From Laetiporus sulphureus 93-53 (taxonomy: Eukaryota > Basidiomycota > Agaricomycetes > Polyporales > Laetiporaceae): a DNA stretch of 64,000 nt. The stretch covers positions 295,762 to 359,761 of the forward strand of contig NW_024468529.1 in the NCBI RefSeq assembly GCF_001632365.1, given 5' to 3'. The position numbers were made by a program, and so were the translations under genes. Positions 49,504 to 61,002 of the stretch are shown here, piece after piece (position 1 is the stretch's first letter; each line of letters opens with the position of its first letter). Under the pieces are notes generated by a model that was not told the DNA's origin, made no database searches, and saw only the letters and a program-made list of their open reading frames with translations.

Positions 49504-52500
49504 ATGTCCTCGCGACCCCCTACCCCCGACTCGCCCATGGCGAATAGCCTACGGCGTGCGACCAGCACGATAGACGACCTGACGCTCGCTCTGGCCAACT
49601 TCTCTCGCGTCGCGTCTCCAGATCTTCCCAATACTGCGCTTTGCTGCTGTGGAAAGGAGGACTGCGAGACGAGCATTGCCTGGGCGCAATGGAAGGCGCA
49701 AATGGAGAGCAAGCTTGTGTTGAGCGCAGGTGTGTGTGATCGGTTGCTACCTCCGCAAACATGGTTGACGGTCTTCCTAGAGGTCGGGCAGGCTCTTCTG
49801 GAGAGGCATGAGGCGTATGTACGCCGCCATGAGGTCAATTGGTTTACTGGCTTTCCTTGCACTGTCGACTGAATCGTGCTGTAATAGGCAGCCGACCGTT
49901 CGACAACCACACGATTCGGCGAACCAAGGTCTGCTGAAGAGCACGTCGACGCGAGGGTGGCAGAGTTGGTGAAAGAGGTATGTCTGTCAACTGCCGTTTT
50001 GTAGTCCAACTCTAAGCGCAGTCTAGAACGCTGTCCTAGAGAAGGTTAGCACACTCGTTCCTCGTGATGACTGGCCTGCTCAATGGGAAAGTAGCGTCTC
50101 ACACAAGCACTGGTCAACAGTGAAGCAGTGGAGTCATCTCAGAGAAATGCGCTCGAACAGCTACAGGAAGCACGCAGTACAAATAAGCGTCTCACTGCCC
50201 AGCATGCGCGTTCGGTTGGTTGGGAGAACCGGCTTGCAGTAGCACTGCAAGATAAGGACGACCTTCAACAAGAACGTGATAGCGCCGCGCAAAGGGCGAA
50301 GTTGGCAGAAGCGCGGATTAACACGCTGAAGGACAAGTGTGGTGCGTGTACAACGCTGCAACTCAATTGGTCATGTAGGCTGAGACACTGCAGCTAAGCT
50401 GCAGGCTCAGAATGCGCGACTTCGCGAAGACCTAGATATGCAGCGAGTGCATCGACATGAGTTATCCGAGGACATCCTCTCCGACGCTCGGCAGCGGCTC
50501 GCACAGCTACAGCAGTCGGTAGGTGGTCATGAATACGTCCCAGTCACATGCATAGTCACTGAAACCCTGACATTCAAGCAACTCGGACATGCCGGGACAC
50601 TAGATGATGCTGAAGTGACCAAAGTGCTCGAGTCACTGGTCGCCGACAATGAAGCCCTGAAGCGGGATAACGCAGAACTCCGAAACCTACTGGCTGAGGC
50701 TCGTGAGGACCTGCGGTCTCTGCAGGAAGAGGTCGAGGAACGAAGAGCGGGTGATTCGTCATACTTGCGCCACCGACATACAAATAGTGGGCAATCATCC
50801 GCTCTAGCACCTTCACCGCTGTCTCTTTCGTTCCAAGTCGGCACTGCGCCGGCTGGTTCGGTCTTACAATCGTCATACAGGCGAGGAGGTCTTAGCGCTA
50901 TGAGTGATCGAAGAGCAATAAGTGTAGAAAGGCCATTACGGCGGGCATTCGTAAGTAGGGATCCGTCACGTTTCTCATCAGAGACTCATCACTATCCCAG
51001 GAACCATTGACACCGGAGACGGATGGCAGGCCACTGTCTCCTACCGACTCACTGAATCCCTCAGAGACGAAGTGGTCGTCATTCGCACAGTCGCACTATG
51101 CATCATCTCATCATAGCTTTGAGATAGATGATCGCGGTCGCGGAAATGACGGTCTGTTGTCCCCTGAACGGACGCGGGCGCAGAAATCTTTGCTGCTGCT
51201 TACGCGCTCGCGAGGAGTGCAAACAGATGGTACAACCGATACAGGCAATCTCCGTGCATCTTCCCGCCCTCCTTCCTTCGGAGATCAGCTGTCGTCCAGC
51301 ACGCCGAACGACGGGCGGTCGGAATCGTCTTCTCTCGCAGACTTGCAAGCTGGCTCCATTAACGCCCTCATCGAGCGGGTCACCATGCTACTCAACCGCA
51401 TCACGCAAGCAGATGCGCTGACCCTAACGAACAGGTTGAAGCGACAACGCCTCTTGGGTGCAGACGTCAGTCATCTCTCGCGCACGACCGTCAGCAGCAT
51501 CCTGAAGGAAGCGTCGACCATGCGAACACACTTTCGCGCACTCCTGGAAGACGAGAAAGCGATGATGGCGTGCACGCGCACGGACCTCCGTGCTCTCTTC
51601 AAGCTCTTCAAGGACATGTTCTCAGAGATGGGTCAGATGCGCATCACCCTTAACGATGTGATCCTTGATCCATCGGTGGCGGCGAAGGTTAGCGACCTGG
51701 CGATGCATCCCGAGAAGGCCGCGGCAGCGCAGGCCGGCAATGACGCGCTTGGGAGCAGTACGTCTTCGAGTTGGATCGCCCCAATCACCAAGCTTCTTGG
51801 CCTCCCAGGAGGGAGCGCCAGTGCAAGCGCTAACGAATCTCCTGCTAATCGCGCATCAATGTCACCGCCTCTCCGGCCACTAGCGCCCAGACGCATGCCG
51901 TCACGCATCGTGCCGAAACGAGAGGCCGCGCTGTCTGCGTCGTCTATGACGGTGAATGTCGAGTTCAGCGGGACAGCTGCGGGGCGCTCCGTGACGAGCA
52001 CGTACCACCGGCATCCGCAGCGGCAGAACAGCATCAGTGCCGCGATGGAGGACGTGTTGAGCCAGCCTGCGCCATCGCAGCAGGTCTCGAGGAATCTTAT
52101 GAATATATTCGCGGGGGCGCCGCGCGCGGAGGATGGTGTGGACCCGTGGATCGTCGTGCCGAAGCCACAGAGGCCGCCTCCTGCCACGACGGCGACGATA
52201 GGTCGGGCGGGGATGAGGAAACCGGGCCATACGTTATCGCGGACTGTGGATGCGATGATCGACCGGGAGGAGCAAGATGGGGTGCAGGCGACGTTGTTGG
52301 ACCGTACACTGAGCCGTCGTGGGCTGTCGGACTCGTCGATTCACACGACGTTCCTCAATCACGGGGAGCCTGACGAGCAGGTGGTTCCTAGCGGGAGCCC
52401 GGTTGTCAAAGGCCCGTCTGCCGTGCCGGATCGCGCATCGGTGCTGCAGACACTCAGCAGGAAAGTGCAGGCGTTCCGCGGCGAGAGTGGTGTGCCCGAG

Positions 52501-52719
52501 TTGAGGCCGGACACGCCTGTGGGGAGGAGGACTCTGCCTGCGGATGGGCGGCGGACACCGACGCTGCACCGGTCGTCGCCGAGAGCGATGGCGCAGGGCA
52601 ATGCGAGGCTTTTCTCGGGGCTGGCGTGGGCGGCGTCGGCGCTGGAAGAGGCAGGCGCGCCGTCGTCGTATATGGCGGGCAGCCCGCGCGAGGAGGGGTT
52701 CCTGCACCGGCCGTTCTAG
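49504..52719 (+). CDS. Coiled-coil protein with disordered C-terminal half, function unknown
   Basis: Unassigned. From MSSRPPTPDSPMANSLRRAT: a helical N-terminal block with a CCCGKEDC cysteine cluster that could bind a metal and a WLTVFLEVGQALLERHE helix. Coiled coils follow (SSQRNALEQLQEARSTNKRL, WENRLAVALQDKDDLQQERD, VADNEALKRDNAELRNLLAE with LRSLQEEVEERR). A Ser-rich linker leads to a second folded helical block (INALIERVTMLLNRITQADA, LKRQRLLGADVSHLSRTTVS, RALFKLFKDMFSEMGQMRIT, LNDVILDPSVAAKVSDLA). About 320 disordered residues rich in Arg, Pro and Ser end LHRPF. Introns are short and confined to the first 1.5 kb. The architecture is that of a cytoskeletal, polarity or spindle-pole scaffold, but that is inference only. 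Confidence 0.7.
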
Positions 52720-53610
52720 CGCAAGACGCACTCGGTGCTGCTGGTGAGACGGTTTGACGATCATACATCTATAGCTATTGCTGCACCTGAGCATAGACTC
52801 GGCACATTCATTCCTTGCATAATATTGACGACACGCTCCTTACATTTATATCACAAGACTCTAAGGATGGTTGCGGGCTGATCTATTAGAGTAGAGCTTA
52901 TTTATTACGCACGGGGACTAGTTGACTGCATTGTACATTACGCATCATACGTTTCAGATGTCGAAGTGGATTTGCGCGGTATTGCGCAGTCTGACGGGCG
53001 GCGGCGGCGGAAAGTACGGATGTGGCGTTATATACTCAGTGCGTCTTAGCCTTGGCTACTAGGTGGGTAATTTCGGAGAGATCTGTCAGGCCAAAGTCCC
53101 GCATGTCGCGCGCAGGCGAGATGGGTGGCCACAGCATGTCTGATCTCCGAGACTGTATATGCTCCGTTCCGAGTCTTCCGACGCTCTCAAGGGATTCTTG
53201 CCGGCGAGTTCGCCCCTTCAGTCGAGATGACAGCGTGAGTTTCAGAGCGCATCGAGGCCGCGAATGGCCCCGACTACTAATGCCTACTAACGAATATGCG
53301 GTTATCTGTTGCTTATGCTGACCATTGCCTGTTCCTCCATGAAGGTCTCGTGAATCAGGGGCGTTGCGTTGGCGAGGATGGCGCCCGGTGCATCCCACGG
53401 CGGCCACATGATGGTCCCTAGCTTGCGTCAATGCGAGGAAGCGGGGGCTGTGAGCACCGTGTCCGTATTCTATATTCATCCTGCCTCGACCAGTCATCCG
53501 CCCGAGCGCTATCAAGCTTTGGCCCATATATAAGCCCGCATCATTCACTAGGCTCTCTCCCTTATCCTCTTTTCGCGCTGCGCACGTCTTGCTGAGCACA
53601 CCATCGAGCG
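52720..53610. other. Intergenic region with promoter of the stomatin-like gene
   Basis: About 890 bases. A minus-strand open frame covers part of it and the first exons of the next gene, but its sequence has no domain and is antisense to a confident gene. A TATA element lies at 53527-53533. Confidence 0.45.
53527..53533 (+). promoter_or_regulatory. TATA box of the stomatin-like gene
   Basis: tatataa, 78 bases upstream of the ATG at 53611. Spacing fits a leader of about 50 bases. Confidence 0.6.
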
Positions 53611-54999
53611 ATGCCCCAGGAACCAGATGCAAAGTACCGCCCCGCATCGCCCAGCGAGGGATCCTCGCGCGGTAACGTCGTAGATCACAATGCTCCCCAT
53701 GGTAAGCCCCTTTGATGCCCGGCTTGGGGCTGACATGCATCGACCCTGTCTGACCGACCGCCATGCCCTCTGCAGTGACAGATGAGGGACCTGCGACGGT
53801 CAGGAAGCCCGGGGAAGCGCATGTCATCAAGGTGCAGCCGTTGAAGCGGAGTGAGATGCAGGTGAGTGGCTGTAGACCTCCTTTGTCGAGCGGAGGCTGA
53901 TGCGTCGAGCTAGCCGTCCTACGCCCAGGACCTCGGATCTTCAGAGGTTAGTTACGCCGCTTGCCGAAGGGAGAGCACGCGGTGACAAGTCGGTTCTTCT
54001 TCAGGTTCCCCATGGTTTCTATGGCAGTATGATGCAGGCATTGGGTGCCTGCGTTGGCTTCTGTGGCGCTATTCCTTGCTGCCCATTGCCCAACCCCTTC
54101 CGCAACATCCCACAAGGCGCGTCTCCTCATCTTCATACTTGTTCAGAATGCTCACATCCAGACAGGCTCCGTTGGCCTCGTCAGTCGGTTCGGCAAGTTC
54201 TACAAGTCGGTCGACCCCGGCTTGGTGCAAGTGAATCCGTGCACGGAGGGCGTCCGCATCGTCGATGTCAAGATCCAGATTCTCCCCATCGGCAGACAGA
54301 AGGTCATCACGCGCGACAATGTCGACGTCGAGATGTACGTTATACGCTTACAACGGTGAACGAGGGATTAACCACACTTTTCGTAGCGACTCTGTTATGT
54401 ACTTCCAGATCACAAACCCATACCGCGCCGCGTTCGGTATCGCCGACCTGCGCCAGGCTCTCGCCGAGCGCGCGCAAACTACCCTCCGGCACGTCGTAGG
54501 CGCACGAGCGGTACAGAGCGTCGTCACCGAGCGCGAAGCGATCGCGTTCGAGATCGCCGAGATCGTAGGCGACGTCGCGGACAAGTGGGGCGTCGCGATC
54601 GAGGGCATCCTCATCAAGGACATCGTCTTCAGCACCGAAGTCGCAGCCTCGCTCTCGTCCGCCGCGCAGCAGAAGCGGATCGGCGAGTCCAAGGTCATCG
54701 CGGCGCGCGCGGAGGTCGATGCGGCGAGGCTGATGAGGCAGGCGGCGGATATCCTCGCGAGCCCCGCGGCGATGCAGATTAGGCAGCTGGAGGCGCTGCA
54801 GCAGATGGCGAAGACGGCGAATAGTAAGGTGGTTTTCGTGCCGATGCAGCTGCAGAGCGATGTGGTTTCGCAGATGGCGGGGCAGGCGCAGGCGTCGGGG
54901 TCCGGGTCCGGGTCGCGGATGATGCTGGGTGGCGAGCATGGCGAGGGCGTCGGCGCAGCTGGCACGATCGGCCTGCTGAACAGCGTGTCGCAGGTGTAA
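53611..54999 (+). CDS. Stomatin-like SPFH/band 7 membrane protein
   Basis: Lipid-raft scaffold of the stomatin/prohibitin superfamily, attached to one membrane face by a hydrophobic hairpin. The start MPQEPDAKYRPASPSEGS leads to a disordered cytosolic N-terminus. After small exons comes the Cys-rich hairpin ALGACVGFCGAIPCCPLPNP, whose cysteines are possible palmitoylation sites. The SPFH domain follows: QGSVGLVSRFGKFYKSVDPG, VDVKIQILPIGRQKVITRDN, IDSVMYFQITNPYRAAFG, TTLRHVVGARAVQSVVTERE, WGVAIEGILIKDIVF. Then come an Ala/Glu helix (SKVIAARAEVDAARLMRQA) and VVFVPMQLQSDVV, with a Gly/Ser-rich end SVSQV. The intron at 54117-54165 appears to use a GC donor. All expected segments are present. Confidence 0.93.
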
Positions 55000-55343
55000 G
55001 AACGATCGTCACGACTCAGATATGACGTGCGTTTTGAGCTTGTTTGATATTCACCCTTTTTATGACCCTTTCACGTGTTGTACGATTTCGACGAACTCGG
55101 TCTCATTGACACCAGCGGTGCTTTGTTTGTACTGTACGATTACTGTTACATCTACACGTTACGTTGTTACGACCTTTGGATATCCCTTTGACTGTGCTAG
55201 TACCCTAATTTAATGACGTATACCTTCCGCCCCTGTGGCTGATATCCAAGCTCGCGATTAGGTGTATCCTACTATATGCTACCTGCAAGCATAGTCTGTC
55301 ACGAATGCAACGCAGGGACTGCCAGAATCAAAGCCATGAACGC
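55000..55343. other. Convergent spacer
   Basis: About 340 bases between two stop codons, AT-rich, presumably both 3' UTRs. Nothing else is recognised. Confidence 0.45.
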
Positions 55344-57104
55344 CTACAAGCCACATACATCAGATCCTGCTCTATCAACGTACCCTAATCTGTCGATGCT
55401 CACCGACGTTGCCCAGAATCCTACATAGAGCAGATCTCGCAAGATCTCCCTATGCACCGCTCGTATGCGCGGGTCGAGCACGACTTTTTCAGGGCCAAAC
55501 ACGGGTGGCCTGGGGAATGCCTCCTCCGAACCGTCTGGTGTGCTAGGCCGCCGATCGTCATCTACGGTCTGGAAGAGACGCTTTAGGCCCCGCCAGCGTG
55601 TCGACCTCTTAGGCTTCAAACGGGCATCGCGAATCGGAATACTGGCCGATGAGGAAGAGACGCCTTGCACCTCGAACGGCGCGATGGCGTCCATGTCTTC
55701 TTTCGTCCCCCACGCAACATGCTCGGCCATCTCCACGCGCGCTTTATCAGGATCGCCGCCGCCCTTCTTGCGAATGCTGCTCTTGTCCTTCTTGTCGTCG
55801 TCCTCCTCCTCCAGCCGGAGGACGTGCTCGCAGTGCGCAGCGGCCTCTTCGTCCATCTCTTGCATCTCCCAGACGCGCACTTGCGTGTGGCCACGGCCCC
55901 ATACCTGGCTGCAGAACCTATCTCGCGAGCAAGACCGCGTCAACGACTTACAACTCAAGACAGGAAGTGCCAAGGCGCACGTACCCCCTATAAGCAGAAT
56001 ACACCTGCATCACGCCAAACGCGAAGAACGGCACCGCGAAGAGCCGCCACGCGCGGTTGCCTTTGGGTGGGACGTGCACGACTGTGATGCACACGAGTGC
56101 GATGATGATCCCGATGAACACGTCCGCGATGCCGATGGCGTACCAGTATAGCTGCTTGGGCGTGTTGATGTTCGTCGCTGCGATCGCGAGGAAGCGCGGG
56201 AGGCTGACCGTCTCCAGCAGCGCGTACATCTCTTCGTAGACGTGGAGGAACTGCCCCAGGAACATACTACTTAGCCATCTCCACTGTGAAGGTAGTTAGA
56301 GGAACACTCACGATGTCAGGATGTGTGTTCCAGGTCAAGTCGCGGACGACAGTGTCTCGCAGTAAATGATCGAGCGGAAGCTCGCTCGCCGCGCCCGGCC
56401 TGAAGAACGTCGCGATGACGCGCCTGCACTCGTCCCTGAACGGCAACTCGCGCGGGGTGCTCCCTATTGACTCCAACTGTTGCAGAAGCGGAGTCTCTGC
56501 GCTCGACCTCGCGTACGGCGAGACCGGCTCAGGCACCTGCGAGTCCGAGCGTACGCTGAACGCACTCGGCAAGCTTGAGGATGGTCCCGCGCAGATCGAG
56601 GTGTCGCCGCTGTAGCGCAGTACCTCGGCCCTGCGCTTGCTGTCTGCGATGCGTTGTGCAGTGCGTGCGGCACTGGGGATGGCGAAGGTGAAGGAGGTGT
56701 ATCCGGAAGTGGTGGCCTGGACGTCTCGGGGGAGCGCGAGGAAGCGCTGGCGGTAGTCTTGGAACCATACGACGAAGTGAAGGATCTCGATGGTATGTTC
56801 CTATGTTCGTGTTTATGATCAGCCTTTGATGGAAATGGCGGATGCACCGTCTTTACTGACTTTGTGGGCGAGGTATGTCTCAAACTCGCGGAGGCTGCAT
56901 AATGCAAGGTGTTAGTCGAGTTCGGAATTAGACGATAGTCAAGAATGACGAATGATGAACTGACCTGATGGGCTCGCAAGTGTCGCCAGAGAGAACATGG
57001 GCGAGCGTAATATCCGACAACTGCCGCCGTCCGAAAAGCTTCCTCGTGCAGTCCCAGACGGCCCTCTTGCACTTTGCGAGCACGTTCATCTGGCTGCGAG
57101 CCAT
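55344..57104 (-). CDS. RGS-domain protein with C-terminal membrane segments (Rax1/RgsC-like)
   Basis: RGS proteins accelerate GTP hydrolysis on G-alpha subunits. The start MARSQMNVLAKCKRAVWDCT precedes the RGS box: LSDITLAHVLSGDTCEPISL, then REFETYLAHKEHTIEILHFV and VWFQDYRQRFLALP after splicing. A long Ser/Pro insertion interrupts the fold. It resumes with LPFRDECRRVIATFFRPGAA, LPLDHLLRDTVVRDLTWNTH and PDIFLGQFLHVYEEMYALLE. Hydrophobic helices come next (YWYAIGIADVFIGIIIALVC, LFAVPFFAFGVMQVYSAY), then a strongly acidic and basic linker (RLEEEDDDKKDKSSIRKK). A third hydrophobic stretch (LRDLLYVGFWATSV) is near the end, preceded by LDPRIRAVHREI. This order fits Rax1-like RGS proteins, which act in polarity and G-protein signalling. 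The exact subgroup is uncertain. Confidence 0.8.
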
Positions 57105-58234
57105 GCCAGTGCGGCTACGACGCGGTTGGGGAGGATGAGAGGCAAGCCTGCATCCGTGGTAGCTGCATCCGGGCAGCTATACATATGACGGTGGACCAGG
57201 CTGGGAGAACCACCGGAGGTGGGGCAGCGATCGCGTAATGGTCCGCGAATGGCTCGAAGTGGAAGCGGAGCGCGGATGCAGGAGCGAGTCAAAGGGTGTG
57301 GTCAAGCAAGCTCAGTCGTATGATCGCATAGAAGATCCATCTCATGACATGGAGGGGAGACACGCAGTGGAGCGGCTTCGTAAAAGGTGCGTGCCAGGGC
57401 CAGGTATCCGAAAAGTGCGGGTGCGCCTACAGGGCGGTGTGTGCATGCTGGTGGAGCGGTGCGGAGCGGACAGGATCAGCCATCGGCCGCCCGTGCCTGC
57501 TTCCAAGCTGCCAATTAACATTTTCACGAAAACTTCCGGCAGTGTTTGGGCGTTTCGTGGTGGAATGGAAGATGCAGTCGGCGACTTGAGCATCGATACT
57601 ACAGTCACGAGTCCAGATTCGGTCATTAGGATTCAGCACGATCACCGATTTGAGAACATTCTTCCGTACTCGGACGTGCCACAACGCCGACGGTGCCTTG
57701 GTGGAAAGGGTCAGTCAACAAAATAGCGGGCGCTTGACGGAAAACCTCCGTGCTCGCCTTTTGTTTCATCGTCCTGGCCCTTTCGCTTCCTTATCTAGGA
57801 ATATAAGCTACTGCTGTAACCACCCTCTATTCGGGCGCAGACTTGGAGACAGGGGGTGATCAGGTAACGATAACTGATCGCCGTACCGTATGTGTGCAAC
57901 GTTACACCCCTTGTAGAAGCGTACAACAAAGTAGCGAGGTTATCCGAGTCTACCGACAAACTTTGAGGTTGCCGATGAAACTTCCACGGAGGCAATATGC
58001 GCTTCATTGAGAGTGACGTACATTCTAAATTTGATCCAAGCCAATTCCTTGGACAGAATCAGTCTAACGCCTTTGGAGATTATCCATGCCTCTTGCCAGC
58101 TACTCGTTCATGCGGGCACCGCTAAGTGGTCCGAGAGCAATTTCGTCATATGCACCGATCGAGGTGCATTTTCAGCTGAAATGACTTGTCTATTAGCTGA
58201 CGGTGCCGTTCAATGCATCCACATTGATACTAAC
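57105..58234. other. Intergenic region, no gene recognised
   Basis: About 1.1 kb. It must contain the RGS-gene promoter and the 3' end of the hydrolase gene. A 162-codon plus-strand open frame (57238-57726) lacks a domain, hydrophobic core pattern or splice context and is not called. Confidence 0.4.
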
Positions 58235-59011
58235 TCACGACTGTACGACCCGACCCGAGGACTTTGTCCACCTTTCCACAGCCTCAATGACGTCCGCTGT
58301 GTCTGCCACCGCTCCAAATATCCCTCCTTCCATCTGCACGCCTTTCACCGTGGCCGAATGCAGCTCGTCCAACCCCGCTCCAGTGGCATCCGTCACGAGC
58401 AGACAATCGTAGCCCCGATCGTTCGCCTCGCGCATCGTCGAGCTCACGCAGACATCCGTCGTGACACCGCACAGCACCAGGTTCTGCACTCCGCGCACCT
58501 TCAGCAGCAGCTCAAAGTCGGTGTACGTGAACGCCGACTTGCCCGGCTTGTCCACGATGGGCTCGCCCGGGCGCGGATAGAGCTCGTCGACGATATCGTG
58601 CCCGCGCTCACCGCGAATGAGCAGCCGGCCCAGAGGGCCCATGTCGCCGATTCCGAGACCGCTGGGAACGTTGTGCGATCGGAAGCGGTCGCGTGAGGAG
58701 ACCGTAGATAGGTCCGGGCGGTGACCTTCGCGCGTGTGGAAGATGGGAAAGCCGTATCTTCGAAAGGCATCCAACAGCTGAGTTATTCGTGGAATCACTG
58801 CCCGGGTATTTGCAACCAAGCACCCTTGAAACGCAAGGTACCCTTCTTCAGAACAGACTGCAGGGATCAATCGCTCGTTCAGTTGGGTTTTCTCATTGTA
58901 AGCAATAGGAATATACTTGCAATCGTTCTGCATGTCTACCACTACCAATGCGGTCGTAGAGGGCGAAAAGCTGCCATCGTGCGGCCACTTGTAGGGCGAA
59001 GCGTCGACCAT
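58235..59011 (-). CDS. Isochorismatase-fold cysteine hydrolase (RutB/biuret-hydrolase-like)
   Basis: Hydrolase of small amide-type substrates; the substrate is not defined. The start MVDASPYKWPHDGSFSPSTT leads to the catalytic Asp in ALVVVDMQNDFC, read after removing a 63-base intron at 58858-58920. Then come EEGYLAFQGCLVANTRAVIP, IFHTREGHRPDLSTV, GPLGRLLIRGERGHDI, the catalytic Lys in PIVDKPGKSAFTYTDFELLL, and the catalytic Cys in LVLCGVTTDVCVSSTMREAN. DRGYDCLLVTDAT and MEGGIFGAVADTADVIEAV close the fold. The D-K-C triad is complete. The intron begins gcaagt (GC donor), its length is divisible by three and it has no in-frame stop, so an unspliced transcript would insert 21 residues at the active site. 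The gene faces RRP7 across about 700 bases. Confidence 0.9.
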   Translation of the reverse strand: MVDASPYKWPHDGSFSPSTTALVVVDMQNDCKYIPIAYNEKTQLNERLIPAVCSEEGYLAFQGCLVANTRAVIPRITQLLDAFRRYGFPIFHTREGHRPDLSTVSSRDRFRSHNVPSGLGIGDMGPLGRLLIRGERGHDIVDELYPRPGEPIVDKPGKSAFTYTDFELLLKVRGVQNLVLCGVTTDVCVSSTMREANDRGYDCLLVTDATGAGLDELHSATVKGVQMEGGIFGAVADTADVIEAVERWTKSSGRVVQS

Positions 59012-59727
59012 CGTAGAGTGGCAGCTCAATGGTACGGGCGATAAGCAAGAGAGGGTCCGAGCTCCGACACGGGGCTCTAGTTGCAGAAACTCTTGCCTGT
59101 CTGGAAGTTACGCATTGCAGTGACAGACTGTGAAAAGACTGCCTCGTTTAGTCCACGAGACAAAAGCCCACAAACGGTCCGTAGTTCATTTAGCGGCTGA
59201 AATCCGGAGATCTTTCTGTTGCAACCAGATGATAACAGCTGCGGCTTCCAAAAATCAGAGTCAACACAATCACAATGAAGAGACGAATAACTAACCTCAG
59301 TCCTAGGCAGACAGTATGACAGTAAGATAGCATGTGCGATCCGACTATCAGATAGCCTCAAAGCCACCAGAGCATCGGTATTGATTCAGGAAGGAAGGCA
59401 TCATCGATAAAATCGAAATTACGACCCGGTTGACAACGAGAGAAGAATGCAGCAGTTCACGCTATAACAGTCGAGTGCCCCCTGCACACTACACTGCTTG
59501 CAGACACTACGGTATTTAAGACGAGATAGACGGGACAAGCAATCATGCGGGGAAGGAGGGCCACATGCTTAGCGCTATGCTATACCGCACGTAGATGCAC
59601 GTGACCGCGACAGAGAATCAAGATTCAATTCTTCAAGTCTTTGCAGCAACTTGCACTGTCTTCTGCTTGGCCCTCATCGCAAAACCTCGAAGCTCCTCAT
59701 TATATCTGCACTTGACACTCTATATAG
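59012..59727. other. Divergent spacer between the hydrolase gene and RRP7
   Basis: About 715 bases with no gene seen. It contains promoters for both genes. A tatata element lies at 59719-59724, right next to the RRP7 ATG at 59728 and too close to act as a normal TATA box. Confidence 0.45.
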
Positions 59728-60778
59728 ATGGGTGAAATGGCCGGATTTCCGACCTCTGTATCCGGCTTCACTGTGATCCCCGTCACCTACTCGGAATCGT
59801 CGACGCACGTACTCTACGCGCGAGCGCACACAGGATCCAAGAAGTCGAAGGCGAAGGAAAAGGCAAAGCAGAATCGTGAATCCTTTCCTGAGGGGCGCAC
59901 GCTGTTTCTGGTGAACGTGCCTCCAGACGCAACTGAACGTGAGATCTCCCAATTTTTCAAGGGCAGCGGTACCGTCGAAAGGGTAGTCTTTGATGGCGAT
60001 ACGGAGGCGCCAGAAGACCAATTAGAACAAGTCAGCGAGAGTGAGGATGAGGAGGGGGTTGATGAGGATAATGCTGGCGAAGATGAGAGTGAGGAGCGAC
60101 CTAGGAAGAAGCGGTGGAAATGGAAGGAGGTCGTTCCGCAGGTCACTCCTCTGCCTTCTCGGTCACTGCGAACACTACGGCGGACAGGCCGAACCGCGCA
60201 TATCATCTTCCTCGACGAGTCCTCCCTCTCTCGTGCCCTCTCGCCACCACCAAAAGCCAGACTATGGCCCACAGACCCCTCCGCACCCTCCGGCCTCGCA
60301 CACTACCAGGCACTGTACGAATCTCTCCGGCCGCCGCTCGACGTCGTACGTGCACATGCGGACACATGGATGGAGCTGTTTGAGTACGAGCAGGCGAAGA
60401 AGCGGCAGAAGAGCAAGTATCTCATGGGCGAGGCAGTCGTGGATAAGGATGGATTCACGCTCGTCACGCGCGGCGGGGCGTATGGAAAGACGCTGGGTGG
60501 AGGCGTCGGTGTGGCGAATAAGAAGTTCCAAAGGGAACATGGTGATGCGGCGGGGAAGAGAAGCAGGAATAATAAGAAGAAAGAGAAGAAGGAGGCGTTC
60601 TATGCGTTCCAGATACATGAGAAGAAACGGCAGGGTGAGTGTGCACTTCATGACGATGATGCGTATCAATCTGATCGCATCGCATTACATAGAGTTGCTC
60701 GACCTGAAGCAGAAGTGGGAAGAGGACAAGGCGAAGGTGGAGAAACTGAAGCAGTCCCGGAAATTCAAGCCGTATTAG
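59728..60778 (+). CDS. RRP7: Ribosomal RNA-processing protein 7
   Basis: Component of the UTP-C/CURI assembly needed for 18S rRNA maturation and small-subunit biogenesis in the nucleolus. From MGEMAGFPTSVSGFTVIPVT: an RRM-like domain (RTLFLVNVPPDATEREISQF, GTVERVVFDGD), interrupted by an acidic insertion (LEQVSESEDEEGVDEDN). It resumes with RTAHIIFLDESSLSRALSPP. The RRP7 C-terminal domain follows: LRPPLDVVRAHADTWMELFE, YLMGEAVVDKDGFTLVTRG, NNKKKEKKEAFYAFQIHE, then after one intron (about 60636-60691) QELLDLKQKWEEDKAKVEKL ending RKFKPY. The FYxFQ motif and basic end are diagnostic. The gene is complete. Confidence 0.95.
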
Positions 60779-61002
60779 TGCTAACGCTAGACGCATGCTG
60801 AGTTTTCATGGCTCAAGACGAGATACTAGGAGCACAATCAGTTGGCCTTGCATGTTCATTGCTGTCTCTCACTGCCGTAAATGGTCCGTGAGTATTCAAC
60901 TATATAAGATGATGTTACGGTCATGTGTGGTACAATGGGTGTCATGAGGTATACAATGTCTTCCGCGCAATCGTAACATCTCCTGATCGCCCGATATCTC
61001 AT

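Noticed and set aside
53036..53830. 264-codon minus-strand open frame
   Set aside because: Runs antisense through the promoter and first exons of the confidently identified stomatin-like gene and shows no domain.
57238..57726. 162-codon plus-strand open frame
   Set aside because: No family resemblance or hydrophobic pattern; overlaps the probable promoter of the RGS gene.
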